Below are positions 1-5,747 of a stretch of 5,977 nucleotides of DNA, piece after piece; positions within the stretch are counted from its first letter, which is position 1; the number at the start of each line of letters is the position of its first letter. The stretch is taken from contig JAKSQA010000070.1 of assembly GCA_024404335.1 (NCBI GenBank), forward strand, positions 1-5,977, read 5' to 3'. The DNA comes from Mailhella sp. (GTDB taxonomy: Bacteria > Desulfobacterota > Desulfovibrionia > Desulfovibrionales > Desulfovibrionaceae). The notes under the pieces were generated by a model. The model searched no databases. It saw only the letters and a list, made by a program, of their open reading frames with translations, and was not told the DNA's origin. Made by a program: the position numbers and the translations under genes.

Positions 1-17
1 CATATCGGCGGGCACGG

Positions 18-40
18 CCGCTTGGAGGCGGCGCAAGCGG
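18..40 (-). other. hairpin just downstream of nadE (possible weak terminator)
   Basis: CCGCTTG (18-24) and CAAGCGG (34-40) form a perfect 7-bp stem with a 9-base GC-rich loop, immediately after the nadE stop codon (42-44). On the minus strand no T-run follows, so it is not a standard intrinsic terminator. It could protect the 3' end or be incidental. What lies further downstream is outside the window. Confidence 0.25.
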
Positions 41-41
41 G

Positions 42-1652
42 CTAGAGGCCTTTGGATGTGGCCGGCAGGTGCCACTCCATGCCGAAGGTGCAGGGCGTGA
101 GCTTGATGCCGGGCGGGCACTGGTGGCGCTTGAATTCGGCGCGGGCCAGCTTGCGCACCACATCGCGCACGGCGGCCTGGGCGGCGCCGGGAGCGGGGGG
201 GGTTTCGGGATTGGCGCCGTTTTCGATGAGTTCGAAGAGTATGGCGTCGAGGACGGGGTAGGGGGGAAGCGAGTCCTCGTCCTTCTGGTCGGGGCGGAGC
301 TCGGCGGAGGGCGCCTTGGTGAAGATGTGCTCCGGAATGACCTCCCTGCCCTTCCATCCATTGTACCAGCGCGCGACCTGGTAGACCTCGGTCTTGTACA
401 GGTCGGAAAGGGGCTCGAGCGCGCCTACGGTGTCTCCGTAGAGGGTGCAGTAGCCGACGGCGTTCTCGGACTTGTTGCCGGTGCCCAGCACCGCCCTGCC
501 GAGGCGGTTGGCGAAGGCCATGAGGAGCGCGCCGCGGATGCGGGGCTGGATGTTCTCGGCGGTGAGGTCGCCCTCAACGGCCGGGAGGTCGCCGAACAGG
601 GGCTGGAGCACGCTGTCGAAGGCATCCATCATGGGGGTGATGCGGGCCGTCTTCGCTTCGATGCCGAGGTTCGCGGCAAGCTCTTCGGCGTCGGTCTCGC
701 TGTGGCCGGTGCTCCAGCGCGAGGGCATGAGCACGGCAAGCACGTTCGCGGGGCCGAGCGCTTCGGCTGCGACGGCGGCGACGAGGGCGGAGTCCATGCC
801 GCCGGAAAGGCCGATGACGACGCCCGTCATGCCGCACTTGCGCACATAGTCGCGCACGCCCCGCACCATGGCATGGAACACGCCTTCCCAGCGGTCGGGC
901 TCATCGCTGACGGCCGGGGGGACGGAGCCTTCTTCGGCGGGCAGGGCGAATGCGGAGACTTCCTTCCTGCGGATGTCGGCGCCGATGGCGGCCCTGTGGA
1001 ATGCGGCGGCACGGGCGGCGACCTCGCCTTCACTGTCGAGGATGAAGCTCTGGCCTGAATAGACAAGCCCGTCGACGGCGCCGAACTGTGACACGGCCAC
1101 GACGGGGATGTGCCACATGGAGGCGAGCGCCGAGCAGTGCATCTCGCGGGTCTCGTGGGAACCGGGGAGGAAGACGGGCGATTCGGTGAAGAGAATGGCG
1201 TCGACGGAGGATGCCTTCTTCTTGCTCAGGCATTCCGCGGCCTCCTGATGGGCCCAGGCGGGGTCGGTGCCCGGAACATAGAAGCAGCCCCCTCCGGGGA
1301 GCTTGAGGTATCCGTCATCGGAAACGCTGAGCGGATAGACCATGCCCTCGGAAAGGAGCACATAGAGCGGCTCCTCCGCGCCCGTAAGGGAGATGAGCAT
1401 GTCGGGGCCGTCCTTCAGCATGTCGGCCAGCTCGGCGGCGGCTTCACGGCAGCGCCGGTAGAATCCGCCGATGCGGATCAGGTTCTTCCACGGGACACCT
1501 GCGACGGCGTAGGCCGGGGTGATGCACAGTGTCTTCCGCTCGGCAGACGCAGGGGCCGCCGCACAGGCGGCGAGGGCCATGTCGGCAAGCTGGCGGGCGT
1601 TTCCCCGGAAGTCTCCCGGAGTGGGATTGTGCTGGAGAAGTATGATGCGCAT
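42..1652 (-). CDS. nadE: NAD+ synthase, two-domain (NadE type) with apparently degenerate glutaminase domain
   Basis: This 536-residue protein has the two-domain layout of glutamine-dependent NAD+ synthetases, which amidate deamido-NAD+ to NAD+ with ATP in the cytoplasm. Residues 1 to about 230 are nitrilase-like: an opening QHNPTPGDFRGNA, then a VVAVSQFGAVDGLVYSGQSF block near 184-203. Residues about 255-536 are the synthetase domain, with the ATP-pyrophosphatase P-loop LSGGMDSAL (282-290), GTGNKSE (390-396), LYKTEVY (418-424) and KAPSAELRPDQKDEDSLPPY (446-465). The N-terminal half looks catalytically broken. The usual FPEL..TGYP is read here as ITPAYAVAGVP, with Ala47 at the Glu position, and the segment that normally carries ICED.W is missing around residues 120-150. 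I infer an ammonia-using enzyme or one fed by another amidotransferase. The ATG is supported by AGGAA (1659-1663) six bases upstream. The gene follows dapB by 38 bases without a terminator, so it is probably cotranscribed. The synthetase assignment is firm; loss of glutaminase activity is inferred. Confidence 0.93.
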   Translation of the reverse strand: MRIILLQHNPTPGDFRGNARQLADMALAACAAAPASAERKTLCITPAYAVAGVPWKNLIRIGGFYRRCREAAAELADMLKDGPDMLISLTGAEEPLYVLLSEGMVYPLSVSDDGYLKLPGGGCFYVPGTDPAWAHQEAAECLSKKKASSVDAILFTESPVFLPGSHETREMHCSALASMWHIPVVAVSQFGAVDGLVYSGQSFILDSEGEVAARAAAFHRAAIGADIRRKEVSAFALPAEEGSVPPAVSDEPDRWEGVFHAMVRGVRDYVRKCGMTGVVIGLSGGMDSALVAAVAAEALGPANVLAVLMPSRWSTGHSETDAEELAANLGIEAKTARITPMMDAFDSVLQPLFGDLPAVEGDLTAENIQPRIRGALLMAFANRLGRAVLGTGNKSENAVGYCTLYGDTVGALEPLSDLYKTEVYQVARWYNGWKGREVIPEHIFTKAPSAELRPDQKDEDSLPPYPVLDAILFELIENGANPETPPAPGAAQAAVRDVVRKLARAEFKRHQCPPGIKLTPCTFGMEWHLPATSKGL

Positions 1653-1690
1653 AAATCGTTCCTGTGCGGGGAGGGGAAGGCGGCGCCCCG

Positions 1691-2482
1691 TCAGCTGTTG
1701 AGTACGTCCTGGAGGCTGTACAGGCGGCCGGGCTTCTGCGAGACAAGCCAGCGGGCCGCTCTGATCGCGCCGGCGGCGAAGTTCTCGCGGGACTGGGCGC
1801 GGTGGGTGATTTCGATGGATTCGCCTGTTCCGAGATAGTAGATCGTGTGCACGCCGACGACGTCGCCGCCGCGGAGGGACTGGATGCCGATTTCGTCGTG
1901 GCGGCGGGGCTCGCGCACATCGAAGCGGTTCGTGTTGATATCGGCCTTGTCCATGCCGCGGGCTTCGAGAAGGGGCTCCGCAAGGAGGAGGGCGGTGCCG
2001 CTGGGGGCGTCCTTCTTCTTGTTGTGATGGATCTCCGTCATTTCGATGTCGTAGTCCTCGCCGAGCTTCGCGGTGAGCTGGGGCAGGATACCCATGACGG
2101 CGTTGATGCCCACGCTCATGTTGGCGGAGCGGAAGACGGGGCCTTTGGCGGCGAGCTCATTGAGCTCGGCGAGCTGTTCGTCGGAGAAGCCGGTGGTGCC
2201 GATGACGATGGGGCAGCCTGCGGCTACGGCGGCGCGGGTGTTCGCCATGGTGGCTTCGGGAGCCGTGAAGTCGATGATGACGGCGCCGGGGCACTTCGGC
2301 AGCACTTCGGCAAGGCTGCTGGAGGCGAGGATGCCTCTGGCCGAGTAGGCCGCGAGGCCGGCTTCCGCCTCGGGGCGCTCGATGACGGCTGCGAGGGTGA
2401 GATCTTCGGCCGCTTCGACCAGGCGGGCGATGTTGGTGCCCATTCTGCCGGCGGCGCCCATGACGATGATGGAAATGGCCAT
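1691..2482 (-). CDS. dapB: 4-hydroxy-tetrahydrodipicolinate reductase
   Basis: DapB reduces 4-hydroxy-tetrahydrodipicolinate to tetrahydrodipicolinate with NADH or NADPH in the diaminopimelate pathway, which supplies lysine and the peptidoglycan cross-linking residue. The 263-residue protein has the usual family length. It starts with a Rossmann fold whose dinucleotide loop is GAAGRMG (9-15), has GTTGF (95-99) and ends with the family's substrate-binding and catalytic segment EIHHNKKKDAPSGTA (150-164), which holds the His pair and catalytic Lys. The open frame extends 19 codons upstream to 2539. I place the start at the ATG at 2482 because it has AGGAG six bases before it, the protein then begins directly with the first beta strand (MAISIIVMGAAG), and the longer version would start upstream of the predicted transcription start. 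The gene has its own promoter at 2511-2539 and appears to lead a dapB-nadE unit. Nothing is truncated or missing. Confidence 0.96.
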   Translation of the reverse strand: MAISIIVMGAAGRMGTNIARLVEAAEDLTLAAVIERPEAEAGLAAYSARGILASSSLAEVLPKCPGAVIIDFTAPEATMANTRAAVAAGCPIVIGTTGFSDEQLAELNELAAKGPVFRSANMSVGINAVMGILPQLTAKLGEDYDIEMTEIHHNKKKDAPSGTALLLAEPLLEARGMDKADINTNRFDVREPRRHDEIGIQSLRGGDVVGVHTIYYLGTGESIEITHRAQSRENFAAGAIRAARWLVSQKPGRLYSLQDVLNS

Positions 2483-2488
2483 AGACTT

Positions 2489-2493
2489 CTCCT
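2489..2493 (-). promoter_or_regulatory. dapB ribosome binding site
   Basis: The minus strand reads AGGAG here, six bases before the ATG at 2482. This good Shine-Dalgarno match is the main reason for choosing that start over the upstream in-frame start at 2539. Confidence 0.85.
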
Positions 2494-2510
2494 GAAGGAT
2501 GATTTGTCCG

Positions 2511-2539
2511 AATATACGGCATGCCCGTATGCAGTGCAA
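2511..2539 (-). promoter_or_regulatory. sigma70-type promoter for dapB-nadE
   Basis: Read on the minus strand, TTGCAC (2534-2539) is separated by 17 bases from TATATT (2511-2516). Each box matches the sigma70 consensus at five of six positions, and the spacing is optimal. Transcription would start near 2504-2505 and leave a leader of about 22 bases before dapB. The promoter lies just after the ackA terminator, so dapB-nadE looks like an independent unit. A 17-bp inverted repeat fills the spacer and touches the -10 box. Confidence 0.65.
2514..2530. repeat. inverted repeat inside the dapB promoter (possible operator)
   Basis: The plus strand reads ATACGG-catgc-CCGTAT, two perfect 6-bp arms around a 5-base centre. 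It lies between the -35 and -10 boxes of the dapB promoter and overlaps three bases of the -10 box. This is where a repressor dimer would block polymerase, or where a MerR-type regulator would bend a spacer. I do not recognise the motif as belonging to a named regulator. Confidence 0.4.
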
Positions 2540-2560
2540 GAGCTGGGGGATTATTCACAT

Positions 2561-2592
2561 TGAAAAAGAAAGCCCCGCAGGGCGGGGCTTTC
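2561..2592 (-). terminator. intrinsic terminator of pta-ackA
   Basis: On the minus strand an 11-bp perfect stem GAAAGCCCCGC / GCGGGGCTTTC closes a 3-base loop (arms 2582-2592 and 2568-2578) and runs straight into CTTTTTCA. It starts 24 bases after the ackA stop codon. The GC-rich stem followed by a T-tract on the minus strand is a textbook rho-independent terminator. The plus-strand side also has a short A-rich flank but no useful T-run, so it is directional. Confidence 0.93.
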
Positions 2593-2615
2593 GGATAGGT
2601 CAGAGTGTCAGGCGC

Positions 2616-3827
2616 TTACTTGCCGACGATCTCGAGGGAGATGCGGGAGATCTCGAGCTCTTCGTCGGTGGGGATGACGGCGACCTTGACGCGGGAGCCG
2701 GGCTTGCTGATGAAGTGGGGCTCGCCGCTGCGGATCTTGTTGAGTTCGGGGTCGATCTCGATGCCGAATTCCTCAAGGTTCTCAAGGATCTTGGCGCGCA
2801 CGCCGGCGGCGTTCTCACGGATGCCGCCCGCGAAGGCGATGATGACGGTGTGGCCGAGGGCGGCCATGAAGGCGCCGACGTACTTCCTGACGGAGTAGCA
2901 CTGCACTTCGTAGGTGAGCTTGCAGTCGGCATCGCCGGCGGCCATGCCCGCTTCGATTTCGCGGCAGTCGCTGTGGCCGCAGAGGCCGAGGTAGCCGGAC
3001 TTCTTGTTCATCAGGGCGTCCATCTGGTCGGTGGTGAGGCCTTCGTTCTTCATGAGGAAGGGAACGAGCGCGGGATCGATGTCGCCGCAGCGGGTGCCCA
3101 TCACAACGCCCTGGAGGGGAGTGGTGCCCATGGAGGTGTCGACGCATTTGCCGGCGCGGACGGCGGAAAGGGAGCTGCCGTTGCCGAGGTGGGCGACGAT
3201 GACGTTGACTTCGGAAGGCTTCTTGCCGAGCAGGGCGGCGGCAGCCTTGGAGACGAAGCGGTGGGAGGTGCCGTGGAAGCCGTAGCGGCGGAGGTGGTAC
3301 TTCGCGCAGAGTTCCTTGGGCAGGGCGTAGGTGTACGCGTAGTCAGGCATGGTGGCGTGGAAGCCGGTGTCGAAGACGGCGACGTTCGGCACGCCGGGGA
3401 AGATCTTCTCCATGGCCTCGATGCCGGTGAGGTTGGCGGGGTTGTGGAGAGGTCCGAGCGGGATGTAGTCGCGGATGACCTGCTTCACGGTCTCATCGAC
3501 GAGGGCTTCCTGGTAGTCGGGGCCGCCCATGAGGACGCGGTGGCCGATGACGACGATTTCGGACTTGTCGTCGATGACGCCGCCGAGCTCACGGTTGAGG
3601 AGGACTTCGGCGACCTTGGCCATGCCGTCGGCATGGGTGGCGTAGTTGCCGGGATAGGGGAACTTCTCGGTTTCGCCGTTCTCATTGAAGCGCTTGTGGG
3701 TGAGCATGCTGTCGGCGGCGCCGATCTTCTCGACGAGGCCCTGGCAGAGGCGGCGTTCGGTGCCCTTCTCGATGACCTGATACTTGAAGGAGGAGCTGCC
3801 GCCGTTGATGACGAGGATCTTTTCCAT
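2616..3827 (-). CDS. ackA: acetate kinase
   Basis: AckA transfers the phosphoryl group between acetyl phosphate and ADP, giving acetate and ATP by substrate-level phosphorylation, or runs in reverse to activate acetate. The 403-residue protein has the normal length. ASKHA-fold motifs are in order: VINGGSSSFKY (6-16) with the active-site Asn, GHRV (95-98) with the catalytic Arg, DTGFHATMP (153-161), RYGFHGTSH (181-189), HLGNGSS (213-219), MGTRCGDIDP (243-252) with the second catalytic Arg, AGGIREN (333-339) and TDEE (387-390). Several motif positions differ from the usual form: NGGSSS rather than NAGSSS, RVLMGG rather than RVVHGG, and GIREN rather than GIGEN. The start ATG overlaps the pta stop by one base (TAATG), and an AGGGA-type site lies about eight bases upstream inside pta, so translation is probably coupled. 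A strong terminator follows. Confidence 0.96.
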   Translation of the reverse strand: MEKILVINGGSSSFKYQVIEKGTERRLCQGLVEKIGAADSMLTHKRFNENGETEKFPYPGNYATHADGMAKVAEVLLNRELGGVIDDKSEIVVIGHRVLMGGPDYQEALVDETVKQVIRDYIPLGPLHNPANLTGIEAMEKIFPGVPNVAVFDTGFHATMPDYAYTYALPKELCAKYHLRRYGFHGTSHRFVSKAAAALLGKKPSEVNVIVAHLGNGSSLSAVRAGKCVDTSMGTTPLQGVVMGTRCGDIDPALVPFLMKNEGLTTDQMDALMNKKSGYLGLCGHSDCREIEAGMAAGDADCKLTYEVQCYSVRKYVGAFMAALGHTVIIAFAGGIRENAAGVRAKILENLEEFGIEIDPELNKIRSGEPHFISKPGSRVKVAVIPTDEELEISRISLEIVGK

Positions 3828-5362
3828 TACTTGAGTCCCTTTTCGGCCTGAGCCTGGATAGCGGTGATGGCAACGGTGTTGACGATGTCCGGAACGGTGC
3901 AGCCGCGGGAGAGGTCGTTGACAGGCTTGCGGAGACCCTGGAGGACGGGGCCGATGGCGATGGCGTTGGCCGAACGCTGCACGGCCTTGTACAGGGTGGT
4001 GCCGGTGTTGATGTCGGGAACGATGAAGACGCTGGCGCGGCCTGCGACGGGGTCGCCGGGGAGCTTGGTCTTCGCGGTGACGGGGTCGACGGAGGCATCG
4101 TACTGCAGGGGGCCGGAGAGGGCAAGCTCGGGGGCCTTTTCCTTGGCGATGCGGGTGGCTTCCTTGACCTTGTCGACAGAGGGGCCCTTGCCCGAATTGC
4201 CGGTGGAGTAGGAGAGCATGGCGACGCGGGGCTCGAGGCCGAAGGCGGCGGCGGTTTCCGCGGTGGTCACGGCGATGGTGGCCAGCTGTTCGGCATCGGG
4301 ATCGAGATTGACGGCGCAGTCGCCGTAGGTGTTCACGCGGTCCTTGAGGCAGACGAAGAAGGCGCTGGACACGATGGAGGCGCCGGGCTTGGTCTTGATG
4401 AACTCAAGGGCGGGGCGCACGGTGTGGGCGGTGGTGTTCACGGCGCCGGAGACCATGCCGTCGGCCTTTTCCTTGTAGATCATCATGGTGCCGTAGTAGG
4501 TGGCGTCGGCCATCTTCTCGCGGGCCTGCTCGATGGTCACGCCCTTCTTCGCGCGGAGTTCGGCGTAGGTGGCGGAGAAGTCTTCGAAGTCGGCGGAGTC
4601 GACGGGGTTGATGATTTCGGCGTCATCGACGTTCACGCCCATTTCGGCGGCGCGGGCCTTGATCTTGGCGGGGTCGCCGAGCAGGATGATCTTGGCGACC
4701 TTGCGCTGCAGGAGGATGGCGGCGGCATTGATGAGGCGGTCTTCCTCGCCTTCGGGAAGCACGATGCGCATGGGGTGCTTCTGGGCCTGCTCGATGAGGC
4801 CGAATTCGAAGAGGCGGGGAGTGATATGGGCTTCGCAGGCGTCGAGGATGGCGGCGAAATCGGCGCCCTTGCTGCTGACGGGGAATTCGAAGGCGGCGTT
4901 GACGGCGGCTTCGTCTTCGGCGGACATGCCGGTGAGGAAGGCGCCGAGCACGCTGACGCACTGTTCCTTCATCTGGCAGCAGTAGGCCTTCACGGTGGCG
5001 GTCACTTCGGCGACGGAGCAGCCGGCGCCGGAGAGCGCGAGGACCACGGGGGCGCCGAGGTTGGTGACGATGCCGGCGTTGAGGGCGACTTCGAAGGATG
5101 CGTTTCTGCCGGCGAAGTCGGTGCCTTCGCAGAGCACGAAGTCGGCATCGGCAGCGGCGGCCTTGTAGGCGCCGAGGACGGAATCGACGAGTTCGTTGCC
5201 CTTTCCGGCATTGATGAGGCTGCGTGCGGTATCGAGGCAGGGAACGGCCTTGAAGGCGACGGGGGCCTTCGCGGCGGCCTTGATGACCTGCATCAGAGCG
5301 GCGCAGGCTTCAGCCTTGCTGCCGTCCGCAGCGAGTGCGGTGACATAGAGAGTGCGTGCCAT
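3827..5362 (-). CDS. pta: phosphate acetyltransferase, compact form
   Basis: Pta interconverts acetyl-CoA plus phosphate with acetyl phosphate plus CoA, the step before AckA. The catalytic PTA/PTB domain spans about residues 195-511 and is complete: MRIVLPEGEEDR (198-209), ADGMVSGAVNTTAHT (300-314), YGDCAVN (346-352), AMLSYSTGNSGKG (381-393), GPLQYDAS (417-424), AGRASVFIVPDINTG (440-454) and RKPVNDLSRG (478-487). At 511 residues it lies between the catalytic-domain-only enzymes of about 330 and the long E. coli type of about 714. The first 190 residues keep only a shortened match to the BioD-like N-terminal domain (CEGTDFAGRNASFEVALNAG, 78-97). I see no P-loop (LAADGSKAEA stands where a glycine-rich loop is expected) and no DRTGG domain. 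A longer frame opens at a GTG at 5401. I chose the ATG at 5362 because AAGGAG lies five bases upstream. Confidence 0.95.
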   Translation of the reverse strand: MARTLYVTALAADGSKAEACAALMQVIKAAAKAPVAFKAVPCLDTARSLINAGKGNELVDSVLGAYKAAAADADFVLCEGTDFAGRNASFEVALNAGIVTNLGAPVVLALSGAGCSVAEVTATVKAYCCQMKEQCVSVLGAFLTGMSAEDEAAVNAAFEFPVSSKGADFAAILDACEAHITPRLFEFGLIEQAQKHPMRIVLPEGEEDRLINAAAILLQRKVAKIILLGDPAKIKARAAEMGVNVDDAEIINPVDSADFEDFSATYAELRAKKGVTIEQAREKMADATYYGTMMIYKEKADGMVSGAVNTTAHTVRPALEFIKTKPGASIVSSAFFVCLKDRVNTYGDCAVNLDPDAEQLATIAVTTAETAAAFGLEPRVAMLSYSTGNSGKGPSVDKVKEATRIAKEKAPELALSGPLQYDASVDPVTAKTKLPGDPVAGRASVFIVPDINTGTTLYKAVQRSANAIAIGPVLQGLRKPVNDLSRGCTVPDIVNTVAITAIQAQAEKGLK

Positions 5363-5367
5363 AGATA

Positions 5368-5373
5368 CTCCTT
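5368..5373 (-). promoter_or_regulatory. pta ribosome binding site
   Basis: The minus strand reads AAGGAG five bases before the ATG at 5362. The alternative GTG start at 5401 lacks a comparable site, so this decides the pta start. Confidence 0.85.
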
Positions 5374-5437
5374 GTGGAAGAGCTTGGAGATCCCGGATCA
5401 CAGTGCTTCGGGACGTGTGTGCTTAAAAATTTCTGCT

Positions 5438-5465
5438 ATTGTAATAGGGTACGCTCATGAGTCAA
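5438..5465 (-). promoter_or_regulatory. sigma70-type promoter for pta-ackA
   Basis: The minus strand carries TTGACT (5460-5465), a 16-base spacer and TACAAT (5438-5443), each one mismatch from consensus. Transcription would start around 5431 and give a leader of roughly 70 bases before the pta ATG. The spacer contains the 8-bp palindrome CTCATGAG (5454-5461), which touches the -35 box; whether it matters is unknown. Confidence 0.7.
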
Positions 5466-5493
5466 GTACCGACACAGGGGGCGGGTGAAGGGG

Positions 5494-5568
5494 GTTTAAT
5501 ACTGTGAAATATTAATATATCGAAAATATTGGATAAAATTTGAAAAATAAAAAATTGGTTGTTCAGTC
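5494..5568. promoter_or_regulatory. AT-rich block in the divergent promoter region
   Basis: About 75 bases are made mostly of A and T, including the perfect 10-bp palindrome ATATTAATAT (5509-5518). The flanks are markedly GC-rich. Such blocks commonly mark promoters or nucleoid-protein sites. It begins about 30 bases upstream of the pta -35 box, too far to be a standard UP element for that promoter. Its function is inferred from position and composition only. Confidence 0.35.
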
Positions 5569-5693
5569 AAACAGTGCGCTCCCCCGACCGGAGCGATGGG
5601 GCGGCCTTCGATGCGCCGCATCCGGATTCCGCACATCGCGGGATTCCTCCGCCCGGCCCCTTCCCGCTGTTGCCCGCCCTTCGAAGGCGTGCT

Positions 5694-5713
5694 ATCAGGG
5701 GGGCCTGATTTTC
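5694..5713 (+). other. short hairpin with T-run in the TauE gene leader
   Basis: ATCAGG (5694-5699) and CCTGAT (5704-5709) can pair around GGGG, and with the final stem base the plus strand runs into TTTT and then CC. The stem is only six base pairs and the T-run is short, so it would be at most a weak terminator or attenuator about 35 bases before the TauE-family start codon. Confidence 0.2.
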
Positions 5714-5737
5714 CTGAAGAATTTCCAAATGGTTTAA

Positions 5738-5743
5738 AGAGGT
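5738..5743 (+). promoter_or_regulatory. ribosome binding site of the TauE/SafE-family gene
   Basis: AGAGGT lies four bases before the ATG at 5748 (core GAGG at five bases). It supports this start, and the protein then begins directly with its first hydrophobic segment. Confidence 0.75.
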
Positions 5744-5747
5744 GCGC

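Larger units (their letters stand above)
5363..5747. other. divergent intergenic region between pta and the TauE/SafE gene
   Basis: This 385-base region has no convincing gene. From left to right it holds the pta leader and promoter, an AT-rich block (about 5494-5568) in an otherwise GC-rich window, and a GC-rich stretch (about 5571-5700) with small palindromes. These are GATGC-gcc-GCATC (5610-5622), CCTTCGAAGG (5678-5687) and ATCAGG-gggg-CCTGAT (5694-5709, followed by TTTT with the last stem base). A weak plus-strand promoter candidate is TTAATA (5512-5517), 16 bases, TAAAAT (5534-5539); it would leave about 200 bases of leader before the TauE gene. I cannot match the leader to any known riboswitch or small RNA. 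Confidence 0.6.

Noticed and set aside
69..1058. A 329-codon plus-strand open frame opposite nadE
   Set aside because: Low-complexity Gly/Ala-rich translation with no motifs; nadE on the minus strand explains the region.
1664..2563. A 299-codon plus-strand open frame opposite dapB
   Set aside because: Antisense shadow with Gly/Ala/Asp-rich composition; it would also run into the ackA terminator.
2499..3851. A 450-codon plus-strand open frame covering all of ackA
   Set aside because: It is an antisense shadow. Its product is a low-complexity Gly/Ala/Asp/Val-rich sequence, while the minus-strand frame encodes a full acetate kinase with every expected motif region.
5363..5401. A 13-residue N-terminal extension of Pta from a GTG start
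   Set aside because: It has no Shine-Dalgarno sequence, and the extension MIRDLQALPQGVS does not resemble the family N-terminus. AAGGAG before the ATG at 5362 is clearly better.
4424..5488. A 354-codon plus-strand open frame opposite pta
   Set aside because: Antisense shadow caused by high GC and codon bias. The product is Gly/Asp/Glu/Val-rich with no recognisable domain, and pta on the other strand is unambiguous.
5540..5737. A possible 65-residue small protein or leader peptide whose stop lies just before the TauE ribosome binding site
   Set aside because: It starts with TTG without a good ribosome binding site. Its Arg/Ser/Pro-rich sequence looks like translated non-coding GC-rich DNA, and nothing else supports translation.
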